Assembly (NCBI GenBank): GCA_964502465.1
Contig: CAZCWX010000074.1
Span: 1 to 38,382 of the forward strand
Direction of reading: 5' to 3'
Length of the DNA stretch: 38,382 nucleotides
Source: CAZCWX01 sp964502465
Lineage (GTDB): Bacteria > Desulfobacterota > Binatia > Bin18
Shown: one piece after another, positions 8,099 through 15,584 of the stretch
Layout of the letters: each line of letters starts with the position of its first letter
Numbering within the stretch: the stretch's first letter is position 1
Notes under the pieces: generated by a model
Databases searched by the model: none
The model's input: only the letters and a program-made list of their open reading frames with translations
What the model was told of the DNA's origin: nothing
Position numbers and translations under genes: made by a program

Positions 8099-9532
8099 TC
8101 ATAGAGCTTCGGCATAGGGAGAACTTTCCTGCTTGAGGAAACGTCCAGTCGGCTGTTCAAGGAGTTGCGGGAAATGGATACGAACCTGGGTAAGCATCTC
8201 CTCATCAGAGATCGAAGTCGTGCGCTCCTGACGATACTGAGCATCGACCCATTCTGTGATCTTTCTTACTGCCTCGGCTTTTTTATCCAGGCGCTGGGCT
8301 GGCGGCAGGTTGAAATAGGTGTTGATCCACCAGGATACCCCAGCGGTGCCCGACGTCTTATCGACAGCGACACGTGGCGACCGGCCAAGGATCGCTGTGG
8401 TGTCAAAGACGTTGTAGATCTCCTCGTCCTTGAGAAGCCCGTCGGCGTGAATGCCTGCTCGCGTGACATTGAAGTCGCGGCCGACAAACGGGTAGTTCGG
8501 CGGAATCCGGTAATGAATCTCGCGCTCGAAGTAATGAGCGATCTCTGTGATAACGGACGTGTCCAGGCCATTCGGATCGCCCTTCAAAGAAATATAGTCC
8601 ATGACCAGCCCTTCGAGCGGCGGGTTGCCCGTGCGCTCTCCGTAACCTAAGAGCGTACCATTTGCGTACATACACCCATAGAGCCAAGCCGCCGATGCGT
8701 TAACCAACACTTTGTGAAAATCGTTATGCCCATGCCATTCCAGGCACCCTGAGGGCACGCCGCACTCACGACGCAATCCCTGAATCAGTTTCGGCACACT
8801 CCGCGGCAGTACGGCTCCAGGAAAAGGCACCCCAAACCCCATAGTGTCACATACGCGAATCTTGATCGGGATCCCACTCTCGTCTTGGAGTCGCATCAAG
8901 GCAGAGACGAAAGGAACGACAAAACCGTAAAAATCTGCCCGTGTCGCATCCTCCAGGTGACAGCGGATCTTGATACCGGCATCGAGCGCAGTTCTGACCA
9001 CACTGAGATAATCGTCATAGGCCTGGCGGCGAGTCTTCTTGAGCTTGAGAAAGATGTGGTAATCCGAACACGAAGTGAGGATCCCGGTTTCTTGCAGTCC
9101 CATTTCCCTGACGAGTTGGAAGTCCGATTTCACGGCGCGAATCCAGCCAGTCACTTCTGGAAATTGGTAGCCTAATTCCAGGCATTTGCTGACCGCTTCA
9201 CGGTCCACGTCGGAATAGAGGAAGAACTCACACTGACGGATGATACCATTTGGACCACCAAGGCGATGGAGTAAGGTATACAGATCGACGATTTGTGTGA
9301 CAGTGTAGGGCGGACGAGCCTGCTGACCATCGCGGAACGTGGTGTCGGTAATGTACAACTCTGGTGCTGGATCGAGTTCTTCGATGACCCCGTCGAAGGC
9401 AATTTTAGGAACGGCATTGTAGGGAAAAATGTCACGTAATAGATTCGGTTCTGGAACATCCTGAAGAGGGTAACGATACACCGCCCCAGCTTCTTGCTCG
9501 ATTCTCCGCTTGATGGGATTCCATAGCACCAT
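8099..9532 (-). CDS. HMGL-like acyltransferase of the Re-citrate synthase/isopropylmalate-homocitrate synthase type
   Basis: The product is 477 residues. After about 55 residues comes the TIM-barrel start TDTTFRDGQQ with R67-D68, then FPEVTGWIRA, GILTSCSDYHIF, CHLEDATRAD, CDTMGFG and the metal motif EWHGHNDFHK with H267 and H269. NGTLLGYGERTGNPPLEG and RAGIHADG follow. Family members condense acetyl-CoA with a 2-oxo acid; this subgroup, as I recall it from clostridia and deltaproteobacteria, includes Re-citrate synthase (oxaloacetate plus acetyl-CoA). The divergent neighbour being a citrate-synthase-fold protein supports a citrate-related role, but substrate is not proven. The start ATG has AGGAGG six bases upstream. 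The C-terminal regulatory domain of leucine-pathway LeuA is absent, which argues against ordinary isopropylmalate synthase. Confidence 0.85.
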   Translation of the reverse strand: MVLWNPIKRRIEQEAGAVYRYPLQDVPEPNLLRDIFPYNAVPKIAFDGVIEELDPAPELYITDTTFRDGQQARPPYTVTQIVDLYTLLHRLGGPNGIIRQCEFFLYSDVDREAVSKCLELGYQFPEVTGWIRAVKSDFQLVREMGLQETGILTSCSDYHIFLKLKKTRRQAYDDYLSVVRTALDAGIKIRCHLEDATRADFYGFVVPFVSALMRLQDESGIPIKIRVCDTMGFGVPFPGAVLPRSVPKLIQGLRRECGVPSGCLEWHGHNDFHKVLVNASAAWLYGCMYANGTLLGYGERTGNPPLEGLVMDYISLKGDPNGLDTSVITEIAHYFEREIHYRIPPNYPFVGRDFNVTRAGIHADGLLKDEEIYNVFDTTAILGRSPRVAVDKTSGTAGVSWWINTYFNLPPAQRLDKKAEAVRKITEWVDAQYRQERTTSISDEEMLTQVRIHFPQLLEQPTGRFLKQESSPYAEAL

Positions 9533-9625
9533 AAGGATCCTCCTCTGCTGGACAATTGTTCTGCCCGGCTTCAGGAAACTGTACCCTGGACTTTGCCACT
9601 TGGTTCACAGGTGTTTCGTTTACCG

Positions 9626-9654
9626 ATCTTAGCGATTGGTTTTTTCTTGTCAAT
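9626..9654 (-). promoter_or_regulatory. sigma70-type promoter for the Re-citrate-synthase-like gene
   Basis: On the minus strand TTGACA (plus positions 9649-9654, read TGTCAA) and TAAGAT (9626-9631, read ATCTTA) are separated by 17 bases. The -35 is perfect consensus. The predicted transcript would start about 87 bases before the ATG at 9532. The -35 box overlaps the palindrome at 9653-9674. Confidence 0.55.
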
Positions 9655-9677
9655 ATTGATTTATAAATCAATATACA
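9647..9677 (+). promoter_or_regulatory. promoter with MerR-like 19-bp spacer in front of the HTH-citrate synthase gene
   Basis: TTGTCA (9647-9652) and TATACA (9672-9677) are 19 bases apart. Ordinary promoters have about 17; MerR-family regulators act on promoters with 19 or 20. An alternative -10, AATATA at 9670, would give 17. The start codon of the controlled gene is at 9725. Confidence 0.5.
9653..9674. promoter_or_regulatory. perfect 22-bp palindrome between divergent promoters (probable operator)
   Basis: Each 11-base arm begins ATATTGATTTA and the second arm is its exact reverse complement. It fills the spacer of the rightward promoter and touches the -35 box of the leftward one. The nearest gene encodes a protein with an N-terminal MerR-like HTH, the natural candidate to bind here. 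Confidence 0.6.
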
Positions 9678-9724
9678 ATAGAGTATATAACACTCGGGCA
9701 GGAACAAAATGAGAGAGGGGGGTC

Positions 9725-11047
9725 ATGGCACGCAGTCCTTATCTGTCAGCGCAGGAAGCCGCCGAAGAACTAGGCGTCAGTGCGGCTACCTTGTATGCTT
9801 ATGTGAGCCGTGGGTTCATCCGTTCTGAACCGGTTGACGACGGCAAACGGGTCCGCCGTTATCATCGCGAAGACGTACAGCAGCTCAAAGAACGAAAAGA
9901 ACTGCGTCGCAATCCCGCCAAACTGGCAGAACAGGCCCTCCACTGGGGGGTGCCGGTACTGGAATCAGCTATCACTCTAATTGCCAATGGCCGGCTCTAT
10001 TATCGGGGTCATGACGTGTTGATGCTTGCAAGCTCGCGGAGCGTGGAGGAAGTCGCAGCCTTAATCTGGCTGGGCACTCTAGACACAGACGTGACCGCCC
10101 TTTTCGGTGCAGCAGGGAGTCATATATCGACCCGCTGCTTGGCGGTGTATCGGCACTTGACGGACTTGCCTCCCACTGAATTGTTTCAGGCGGTTTTACC
10201 AGCGGCGGCGGCTGAAGATATGGTGGCCTATGATTTACGCCCCTCAGCAGTAGCGCAGACGGGCGCGCGCATCCTTAGGTTGTTCGCTCTCCTTGCCGCC
10301 GGGCGAAACCGGAGCACTATTGATATCGCTCATACCCTGCAGGAAGGTTGGGTCCCCGACGATTCGGTTGCTGCTCAACTCCTGCGTACGGCGTTGATTC
10401 TGTGCGCCGACCACGAACTGCATGTCTCCGCCTTTACGGCTAGGTGTGTGGCGTCGGCCGGTTCGACCCCCTACGCGGTAGTGATGGCCGGCTTAGCAGC
10501 GTTACAGGGCGTCAAACATGGGGTATATATCGAGCAAGTCGAGCCCTTCCTGAGCGAGGTCGAGACACCCAAACGTGTGCACCTCGCCATTACCAACCGG
10601 CTCAAGCGCGGTGAGCGATTGCCAGGCTTTGGGCATCGACTCTATCCAGAAGGGGACCCACGCGGAAAGGCACTGTTGGAACTCACTACCCAGGCGTATC
10701 CAGATTCTCCGACCATCATCCTGGCAAATGCCGTCATCGCCCAGGCTCGGCGCTTGCTCGGCGAACATCCGACGATTGATTTTGCGCTGGCTGTCCTTGC
10801 TATGGCGTTGCGTCTGCCGTCAGGTGCGGCACCGGCGTTGTTTGCGCTGGGGCGTACCATCGGCTGGATTGGGCATGCTATTGAGCAATACCAACTCGAT
10901 CAACTCATCCGCCCTCGGGCTCGGTATGTGGGCCCGGCGCCGTTACCGCGAGAGAGTGCATCTCAGCTAGGCAATGCGGCCATGACACAGAATTGGTGGG
11001 ATGTGTATCAGAGTCTTTTTGATGGGGTCAGTTCGTACACTGATTAG
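9725..11047 (+). CDS. citrate synthase-family protein with N-terminal MerR-like helix-turn-helix
   Basis: The product is 440 residues. Residues 5-55 form a MerR/excisionase-type HTH (YLSAQEAAEELGVSAATLYA, then a wing YHREDVQQL). From about 75 on it is a citrate synthase fold: ADHELHVSAFTARCVAS, the catalytic H265 in KHG, H304 in LPGFGHRLYPEGDPR, D352 in TIDFALA, and the C-terminal GRTIGWIGHAIEQ and IRPRARYVG. The three catalytic residues (pig heart H274, H320, D375) appear kept, although the usual HGG is HGV. It may be an active citrate or methylcitrate synthase, or a metabolite-sensing regulator built from one. GAGAGGGGGG precedes the ATG. Its promoter contains a palindrome with MerR-type geometry, which suggests autoregulation and control of the divergent gene. 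Confidence 0.9.
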   Translation: MARSPYLSAQEAAEELGVSAATLYAYVSRGFIRSEPVDDGKRVRRYHREDVQQLKERKELRRNPAKLAEQALHWGVPVLESAITLIANGRLYYRGHDVLMLASSRSVEEVAALIWLGTLDTDVTALFGAAGSHISTRCLAVYRHLTDLPPTELFQAVLPAAAAEDMVAYDLRPSAVAQTGARILRLFALLAAGRNRSTIDIAHTLQEGWVPDDSVAAQLLRTALILCADHELHVSAFTARCVASAGSTPYAVVMAGLAALQGVKHGVYIEQVEPFLSEVETPKRVHLAITNRLKRGERLPGFGHRLYPEGDPRGKALLELTTQAYPDSPTIILANAVIAQARRLLGEHPTIDFALAVLAMALRLPSGAAPALFALGRTIGWIGHAIEQYQLDQLIRPRARYVGPAPLPRESASQLGNAAMTQNWWDVYQSLFDGVSSYTD

Positions 11048-11075
11048 TCCAAACTTGAACAAGGATGAAGCTGCT

Positions 11076-11438
11076 ATGCCGACTCTTATACAAGCCCCTT
11101 TTGTGATCCAAGCGGCGGGAAACAAACCGAAAGTGATTGAGGAGTTTATTGGTCGTGTGAACTCGCAAACGACTGCTGTGAGCATTGCCCACATGCGAAG
11201 CCCCGAGGGTTGGACCGAGCCAGGACAGACTCCTAAATTTGGTGAATATACGGTCGTCTTACACGGTCTGCTGCGCGTGACTACGAAGAGCAGGGTCGTT
11301 GACGTGCGGGCAGGCCAGGCTGTGATTGCACATCGAGGCGAGTGGGTGCAGTACAGTACGCCTGAACTGGGCGGGGCAGAATATATCGCGGTCTGCGTGC
11401 CCGCGTTTGCCCCGGACACTGTGCATCGAGATGCATGA
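11076..11438 (+). CDS. cupin-domain protein
   Basis: The product is about 120 residues and forms one small beta-barrel domain: KFGEYTVVLHGLLRV, a turn DVRAGQAVIAHRGEWVQYSTP, and a closing AEYIAVCVPAFAP. This is the two-motif pattern of a single-domain cupin, although the usual His clusters are reduced: the first motif lacks the HxH pair and the second has only one His. Substrate cannot be told. ATG 11076 is chosen because the homologous-looking region begins MPTLIQAPF and AAGGA lies about ten bases upstream. It follows the citrate synthase-like gene by 28 bases and is probably co-transcribed. Confidence 0.75.
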   Translation: MPTLIQAPFVIQAAGNKPKVIEEFIGRVNSQTTAVSIAHMRSPEGWTEPGQTPKFGEYTVVLHGLLRVTTKSRVVDVRAGQAVIAHRGEWVQYSTPELGGAEYIAVCVPAFAPDTVHRDA

Positions 11439-11572
11439 TCGCAGGACAGGTCATATCAATACGAAGAGGACTGTCACCGTCAACATTTTGGACACCAGAA
11501 ATGTTCTGCCGACTGAAAAGCCTAGGCATGCAGGGGCATCCATAACAGTGCAGCATGAGAGGCCTTCTTCCT

Positions 11573-12187
11573 TTAGGCGAGTCCTCTTTGTGCTATGCGA
11601 TTGAGCATATTGATAAAGACCTCTGGGGCCTGAGCGCCGACAATCTGCGCTGGTCCAACAATAAACGTGGGAACGCCGGAAATGCCAAGGGTGTGCGCTT
11701 CCTGTTGGAATGACTGAATGCGTGCCGAGTAGATTCCCGCTTGAAGATGCTCCTGTAGCTCCTGCGTATCGAGGCCCGTTTCTGCAGCGAGGGGGAGAAT
11801 CACGTCGATATTCCCGATGTTCTTGCCTTCTTGGAAGTAGGTTCGGTATACAGCATGGGAGAATTCTCCCTCTTTCCCTTGCTCTTTCGCATACTCTGTG
11901 GCTTCAAGCGCTAACAGGGAGTTGGTTAAGATCGGCGGTCGTTGCATCTCGAGACCGATCCCTCCTGCCAGGGCAAGAATATTGCGCCAGATTGCCTCGT
12001 ATCGGTCTTTGCCATATTGCGCCATGCGCTGCGCTACAGGAATGCCTGTCGCAGGGTACTCAGGATGAATCTGAAAACCTTTCCATTCCAGTGTAAACGA
12101 GGGGACCTCAGGCCGGACCTGACGAAGGGTCTCTATGCCAATGTAACAAAAAGGGCAGATATAGTCGCTAAACACTGTAATTTTCAT
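11573..12187 (-). CDS. DsbA-family (FrnE-like) thiol oxidoreductase
   Basis: The product is 204 residues with a thioredoxin-fold start MKITVFSDYICPFC. The active-site pair is C11-P-F-C14, and the cis-proline loop GVPTF lies near residue 170 in LGISGVPTFIVGP. Between them is the helical insertion of the DsbA/2-hydroxychromene-2-carboxylate isomerase group. There is no signal peptide, so the protein is likely cytoplasmic, as is usual for FrnE-type members linked to polyketide tailoring or oxidative stress. The gene is convergent with the cupin gene and is followed on the same strand, at its 5' side, by the DUF4124 gene 44 bases away. Confidence 0.9.
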   Translation of the reverse strand: MKITVFSDYICPFCYIGIETLRQVRPEVPSFTLEWKGFQIHPEYPATGIPVAQRMAQYGKDRYEAIWRNILALAGGIGLEMQRPPILTNSLLALEATEYAKEQGKEGEFSHAVYRTYFQEGKNIGNIDVILPLAAETGLDTQELQEHLQAGIYSARIQSFQQEAHTLGISGVPTFIVGPAQIVGAQAPEVFINMLNRIAQRGLA

Positions 12188-12231
12188 TGTCTAGGCTCCT
12201 TTTCGGTTGGTTGCCCTGCTCAGGCCCTGTA

Positions 12232-13071
12232 TTATCTGCGCCCGAACGGACTGGGATGGCTGAGACCAGGCGGTAAGTGCGTTGCCCGCGGAGGCAGATG
12301 GGTTGCCCGCGGAGGCAGATGAGTCGGACCAGGGCGAGTTGTGTGAGGTCCAGTAGGAGATGCAAGAGGCGGAGCAGGGTTGGGCTCTGGCTTGTGCCGA
12401 TGGCGACGATGATGACGATGAGGGAATCTGGGTACTCCGACAATGACTGGCGGTAGATAGTATGGTTCGCGTATGACTTCAATGACCTGCGGAGGTTGCT
12501 CGATGACCACGACTTCAGGACCCTCGTTATAATCCGGCTCTTCATATTCTTCTGGAGGGGAGGAGGGTGGGGCAACCAGAGGAGGAGGGAGGAATGGGGC
12601 CGCAGCCTGACGTACTACAGCCTCAGCGCCATCAGCAGAAAGAGGCAGGCGCTGTGCATCTGCCGCACGCCGTGCCGCCGCCAGAATCTCATACAGGGAT
12701 TCTGACGTGAGCGGTTCGCTGACTCTCCAGCTTCCGGCAGGTTGGATCCCAACGCCGGTAAGGGGACTCAACGCATCTTCTCCCCTGTGCTTGATCAACC
12801 CAAGGTCTAGAGCAAGCTTTTGGGCGAATGCTCCCTGACTGTTCGTGGCATACACTCGGCTCGGGGCTAAAAGAGTGTCGGGTGATGGTGCTGCAGTTGC
12901 AGGTATCGTTGCCCGGTAGACCTGAAGGTTATCTCGGTAGGCGTCCGGTATCTCGCCGGCATCGTCCACAACGTGGATGACCCCATCTGCGTCCGTCCAC
13001 TGATACAGATCTGCATCAACTGGGAACACCTCCCACAGCCAGAAACTACATATCAACGTGAATATCCGCAT
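12232..13071 (-). CDS. secreted DUF4124-like protein with Pro/His-rich tail
   Basis: The product is 279 residues from ATG 13071. A short signal peptide (MRIFTLICSFWLWEVFPVDA) is followed by LYQWTDADGVIHVVDDAGEIP, the DUF4124 pattern found in small periplasmic proteins. The middle (residues 60-165) is Ala-rich and of unknown fold. A Pro/Glu-rich segment follows, then a His/Arg cluster (PHRHHRRHRHK), then Pro-rich copies of THLPPRA. The in-frame extension to 13158 adds a second hydrophobic stretch but lacks a visible ribosome site, so the shorter form is chosen. Function is unknown; a cell-envelope role or metal binding by the His cluster is conceivable. Confidence 0.7.
   Translation of the reverse strand: MRIFTLICSFWLWEVFPVDADLYQWTDADGVIHVVDDAGEIPDAYRDNLQVYRATIPATAAPSPDTLLAPSRVYATNSQGAFAQKLALDLGLIKHRGEDALSPLTGVGIQPAGSWRVSEPLTSESLYEILAAARRAADAQRLPLSADGAEAVVRQAAAPFLPPPLVAPPSSPPEEYEEPDYNEGPEVVVIEQPPQVIEVIREPYYLPPVIVGVPRFPHRHHRRHRHKPEPNPAPPLASPTGPHTTRPGPTHLPPRATHLPPRATHLPPGLSHPSPFGRR
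12281..12322. repeat. 21-bp tandem repeat coding THLPPRA
   Basis: Two 21-base units (12281-12301 and 12302-12322) differ only at the last base. A third, decayed copy precedes them at 12260-12280. They lie in the 3' end of the DUF4124-like gene and keep its frame, so copy number could vary without breaking the gene. Confidence 0.8.
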
Positions 13072-13186
13072 ATTTTCTCTTTTATAACGGAACAAGCGGT
13101 AAACCAATAGCAAAAGAACACCATATTGACCCATTCCGGACGACAGGGCATAAAGCACCTACTTCCCTAACACACGGAATAGTGAA

Positions 13187-14071
13187 GTGGATGCACTGAT
13201 TCAGAAAGCAGACACCCTATTGGAAGCGTTGCCTTACATCCAGCGTTTCTCTGGCAAGACTTTTGTCATCAAGTATGGCGGGCATGCCATGGAGGATGAG
13301 GAACTGAAGCAGCGTTTCGCTCAAGATATCGTTCTGCTCAAATTTGTTGGCATGAACCCAGTCGTGGTCCACGGAGGCGGTCCGCAGATCGGCGAGATGT
13401 TGAAGAGGTTAGGCCTCTCTTCGCGCTTCGTGCGCGGCATGCGTGTAACCGATACGGCCACAATGGACGTGGTAGAGATGGTTCTGGGCAAAATCAACCA
13501 GGAAGTTGTGACCCGGATTAACCGCCAAGGAGGAAGGGCAGTCGGACTCAGTGGCAAGGACGGGGAACTGGTTGTTGCCCGGAAAATGTTCGTGACTATT
13601 GAGGAGGATGGGCAGCCCCCCACAACGCACGATATTGGCCTGGTAGGCGAGATTATCGGGGTAAACCCACGCGTCATCTATGCCCTCATTGAGACCGATT
13701 TTATCCCGGTCATTGCGCCTGTTGGAGTGGGAGAAGATGGCGAAACCTACAACATTAATGCCGATTTGGTTGCGGGGAAGGTAGCTGAAGCCTTACAGGC
13801 TGAAAAACTCATTCTGTTGACCGACGTCGAGGGCCTGAAAGGGAGAGATGGGGCGCTCATTCCGACTCTTGGCAGTGAACAAGCGGAGTTCCTCATCCGT
13901 GATGGCACGATAAGTGAGGGGATGATTCCGAAGGTTGAATGCTGTCTCGCTGCACTCCGTGGGGGAGTGCAGAAAACCCACATCATCGATGGCCGGGTGC
14001 GCCATGCCATGCTGCTGGAAATTTTTACCAAAGAAGGGATTGGCACTGAAGTGATACGGAGAACTGCGTGA
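13187..14071 (+). CDS. argB: N-acetylglutamate kinase
   Basis: The product is 294 residues. FVIKYGGHAM and VVVHGGGPQI form the nucleotide and substrate loops, with NINADLVAG and LLTDVEGL later. It phosphorylates N-acetylglutamate, the second step of arginine synthesis, in the cytoplasm. The extra N-terminal helix MDALIQKADTLLEALPYIQRF is present; in the family this helix marks the hexameric, arginine-inhibited kinases, so feedback control by arginine is likely. The start codon is GTG, with CGGAA upstream. The gene is the first of the arg-lys block, but argD is separated from it by 1.5 kb of mobile-element remains. argC and argJ are not in the window. Confidence 0.97.
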   Translation: MDALIQKADTLLEALPYIQRFSGKTFVIKYGGHAMEDEELKQRFAQDIVLLKFVGMNPVVVHGGGPQIGEMLKRLGLSSRFVRGMRVTDTATMDVVEMVLGKINQEVVTRINRQGGRAVGLSGKDGELVVARKMFVTIEEDGQPPTTHDIGLVGEIIGVNPRVIYALIETDFIPVIAPVGVGEDGETYNINADLVAGKVAEALQAEKLILLTDVEGLKGRDGALIPTLGSEQAEFLIRDGTISEGMIPKVECCLAALRGGVQKTHIIDGRVRHAMLLEIFTKEGIGTEVIRRTA

Positions 14072-14334
14072 CTCATGAGGACCTTACTCTTTGCCTATTA
14101 TCTTTGGAACAAGTACATCAGGAATCGCCCCGAGTAGGGAAAGGGGAGGAGGAAACCTCTTACCACCCCAACTGCCGGGGGAACCACCTACCGCTGTCGC
14201 CCTTATTACGCGGCATCCCATTCCTGAACTGATGCCAGCATGTTTGAGTACTCTTCTGAGCAACCGTGCATCGTCGATCGTTTTGCCATGGGGATTCAGA
14301 ATAGCAGCCTTTTGCTTTCCCCGTACCATAAACC

Positions 14335-14477
14335 ATGAAAAGGATACTCGTAAGCATTCCTAAGGACTTCTACAAACGTCTGGGCCACCAGAGCGTAGAA
14401 ACTGACCGTACCTTGTCGGAGATGGTGGCTGAGGCCTGAATCTCTATCTGGAGAAAGGAGGGGAGCGAAAAGCGTAA
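14335..14477 (+). pseudogene. frameshifted ribbon-helix-helix (CopG-like) gene
   Basis: ATG 14335 opens MKRILVSIPKDFYKRL, then TLSEMVAEA and a stop at 14437-14439. The overlapping frame continues from CTG 14436 as LNLYLEKGGERKA to a stop at 14475-14477. Joined, SEMVAEALNLYLEKG is a typical RHH helix pair. One base therefore seems to be missing near 14434-14437. Intact relatives are short DNA-binding repressors or antitoxins of about 45-60 residues. It may be a decayed antitoxin or regulator of the neighbouring element; a -1 ribosomal frameshift or sequencing error are alternatives. Confidence 0.6.
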
Positions 14478-14538
14478 CGCTCATTCATCGGGCAGACCTG
14501 TGAAAGTGAAGCGACTACCCGTAGGAGGGAAACACATC

Positions 14539-14742
14539 ATGAAAGTTCGCCAGACGGTTGCTCCTCCTCGACCTGGCACAGTGAGGCTCCTCGCCGAATA
14601 TGGACCTCGCCTCTTGTTCGTTCGGTATCGTTACGATGCCAAAAAGAAACGGCGGTACAAGACAGCCGAAATTATTGTTGACGAGGTAGACTGGCAGCCA
14701 CCGAAAAAGAAAAAGCGGCGACAGTCCAGACAGAAGCAATAG
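14539..14742 (+). CDS. small basic protein of unknown function in the mobile-element scar
   Basis: The product is 67 residues from ATG 14539, preceded by AGGAGGG nine bases upstream; an in-frame GTG at 14500 is possible but less likely. It reads MKVRQTVAPPRPGTVRLLAE, then LFVRYRYDAKKKRRYKTAEI, and ends in a Lys/Arg-rich tail (PPKKKKRRQSRQKQ). The VRYRYD...KTxEIIV pattern resembles small proteins I recall beside recombinase genes, but I cannot verify that. The basic tail suggests nucleic-acid binding. It lies between a broken RHH gene and a broken tyrosine recombinase, inserted between argB and argD. Confidence 0.6.
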   Translation: MKVRQTVAPPRPGTVRLLAEYGPRLLFVRYRYDAKKKRRYKTAEIIVDEVDWQPPKKKKRRQSRQKQ

Positions 14743-14860
14743 AAAAGGAGGGAGAAAGCAGGAAGCTCGGAGCGGCTGCCCTCAGTGTAGCGAGCACTGT
14801 GAGCAGCTTGGCGACTTCCAGTAATACACGTACTGCGAGCCACTCTTATATTGTCAACAT

Positions 14861-14877
14861 GCGAGAGGGGATCTCGC
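14861..14877 (+). promoter_or_regulatory. hairpin holding a ribosome-binding site in its loop
   Basis: GCGAGA and TCTCGC form a perfect 6-bp stem around GGGGA, one base upstream of the ATG of a 39-residue reading frame. The purine-rich loop could act as the ribosome site for that frame. The wider stretch 14743-15137 holds no other gene I can support. Confidence 0.35.
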
Positions 14878-14878
14878 T

Positions 14879-14998
14879 ATGCTCTCCATTCCACAACTCG
14901 CTGTCCAGAGCCTCATGAGAGAAGCCTCCATAACCAACCACAATTGGACGGCCGCGGGTGCCGTCCAGCTCACCAGAAAAGACCTGTCTTCCTGGTAG
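14879..14998 (+). CDS. doubtful 39-residue reading frame
   Basis: It begins MLSIPQLAVQSLMREA and ends LTRKDLSSW. I do not recognise it. It has a start codon just after a purine-rich hairpin loop and lies in the mobile-element scar, so it may be a remnant of a former accessory gene. Its length and lack of family support keep the confidence low. Confidence 0.25.
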   Translation: MLSIPQLAVQSLMREASITNHNWTAAGAVQLTRKDLSSW

Positions 14999-15137
14999 AC
15001 CAGAGGGAGAGGTACGGCGTGGGTGCGGGGGGCTTTTTCCCCGTGCCTCTCCCTTTGGGACAGGGGATATTCTCTACGCTAATACAGTTAGAACCATACA
15101 CAAGAGGCTACGAAACACATGGAAAAGAAGTTCTCGA

Positions 15138-15224
15138 GTGGCCCTCCCAGTCAAACAGCATACAGGCCTGTGGCAGGTCTGCAGTGATCACCACACAGAA
15201 AGGAGCACCAAGCATGGCGGTTAA
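15138..15224 (+). pseudogene. degenerate second copy of the recombinase N-terminus
   Basis: From GTG 15138 the frame reads ALPVKQHTGLWQVCSDHH and stops at 15222-15224. This parallels the next gene's start, MAVKVKQHKGAWWVFIDH, residue by residue (VKQH.G.W.V..DH). The two starts lie 76 bases apart, so the 5' end of the recombinase gene appears to be present twice, the upstream copy being decayed and overlapping the downstream start. Confidence 0.55.
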
Positions 15225-15552
15225 AGTGAAACAGCACAAAGGTGCTTGGTGGGTTTTTATTGACCACAAAGGCAAGCTCTTGGCAAAAGCCGGACTCCGG
15301 TATATACGGATGCACGATTTGCGACATACCCGTGCCACTCTGCTCATCCAGCAAGAGGGATCGTTAGCTTACGTGAAAGAGCAAGTGAAACACTGCAGCA
15401 TACAGATCACCAGGGACATTGGCTATCACTTGGTGCCTGGAGGCAATAAGGCCGCCGTCGATCCGCTCGATGGACTCGAAACCGCGACCATCTGCAATCT
15501 CTCCGCAACCATTGGCGAGAACGCTGTTGCTGCGAATACGGTAGGTGATTGA
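15214..15552 (+). pseudogene. internally deleted tyrosine recombinase (integrase)
   Basis: The frame is 112 residues; working integrases of this type have about 350-400. Residues 1-20 are an integrase N-terminus (MAVKVKQHKGAWWVFIDHKG) fused directly to the C-terminal catalytic part (LAKAGLRYIRMHDLRHTRATLLIQQ). Box II HDLRHT is intact. The first catalytic Arg region and the core-binding domain are gone. The usual LGHSS reads VKHCS, and the IYGHLVPGG that carries the nucleophilic Tyr reads IGYHLVPGG. It is therefore almost surely inactive. AAAGGAG lies eight bases before ATG 15214, so a short protein could still be made. Confidence 0.85.
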
Positions 15553-15584
15553 AAACGCGCAGGAAAGGTGCAAAAAGCACGCCC

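Noticed and set aside
14084..14329. Minus-strand frame of 81 codons after argB
   Set aside because: No recognisable family, no clear ribosome site, and the plus strand is also open over the same bases; the region may be remnant DNA but neither frame can be supported.
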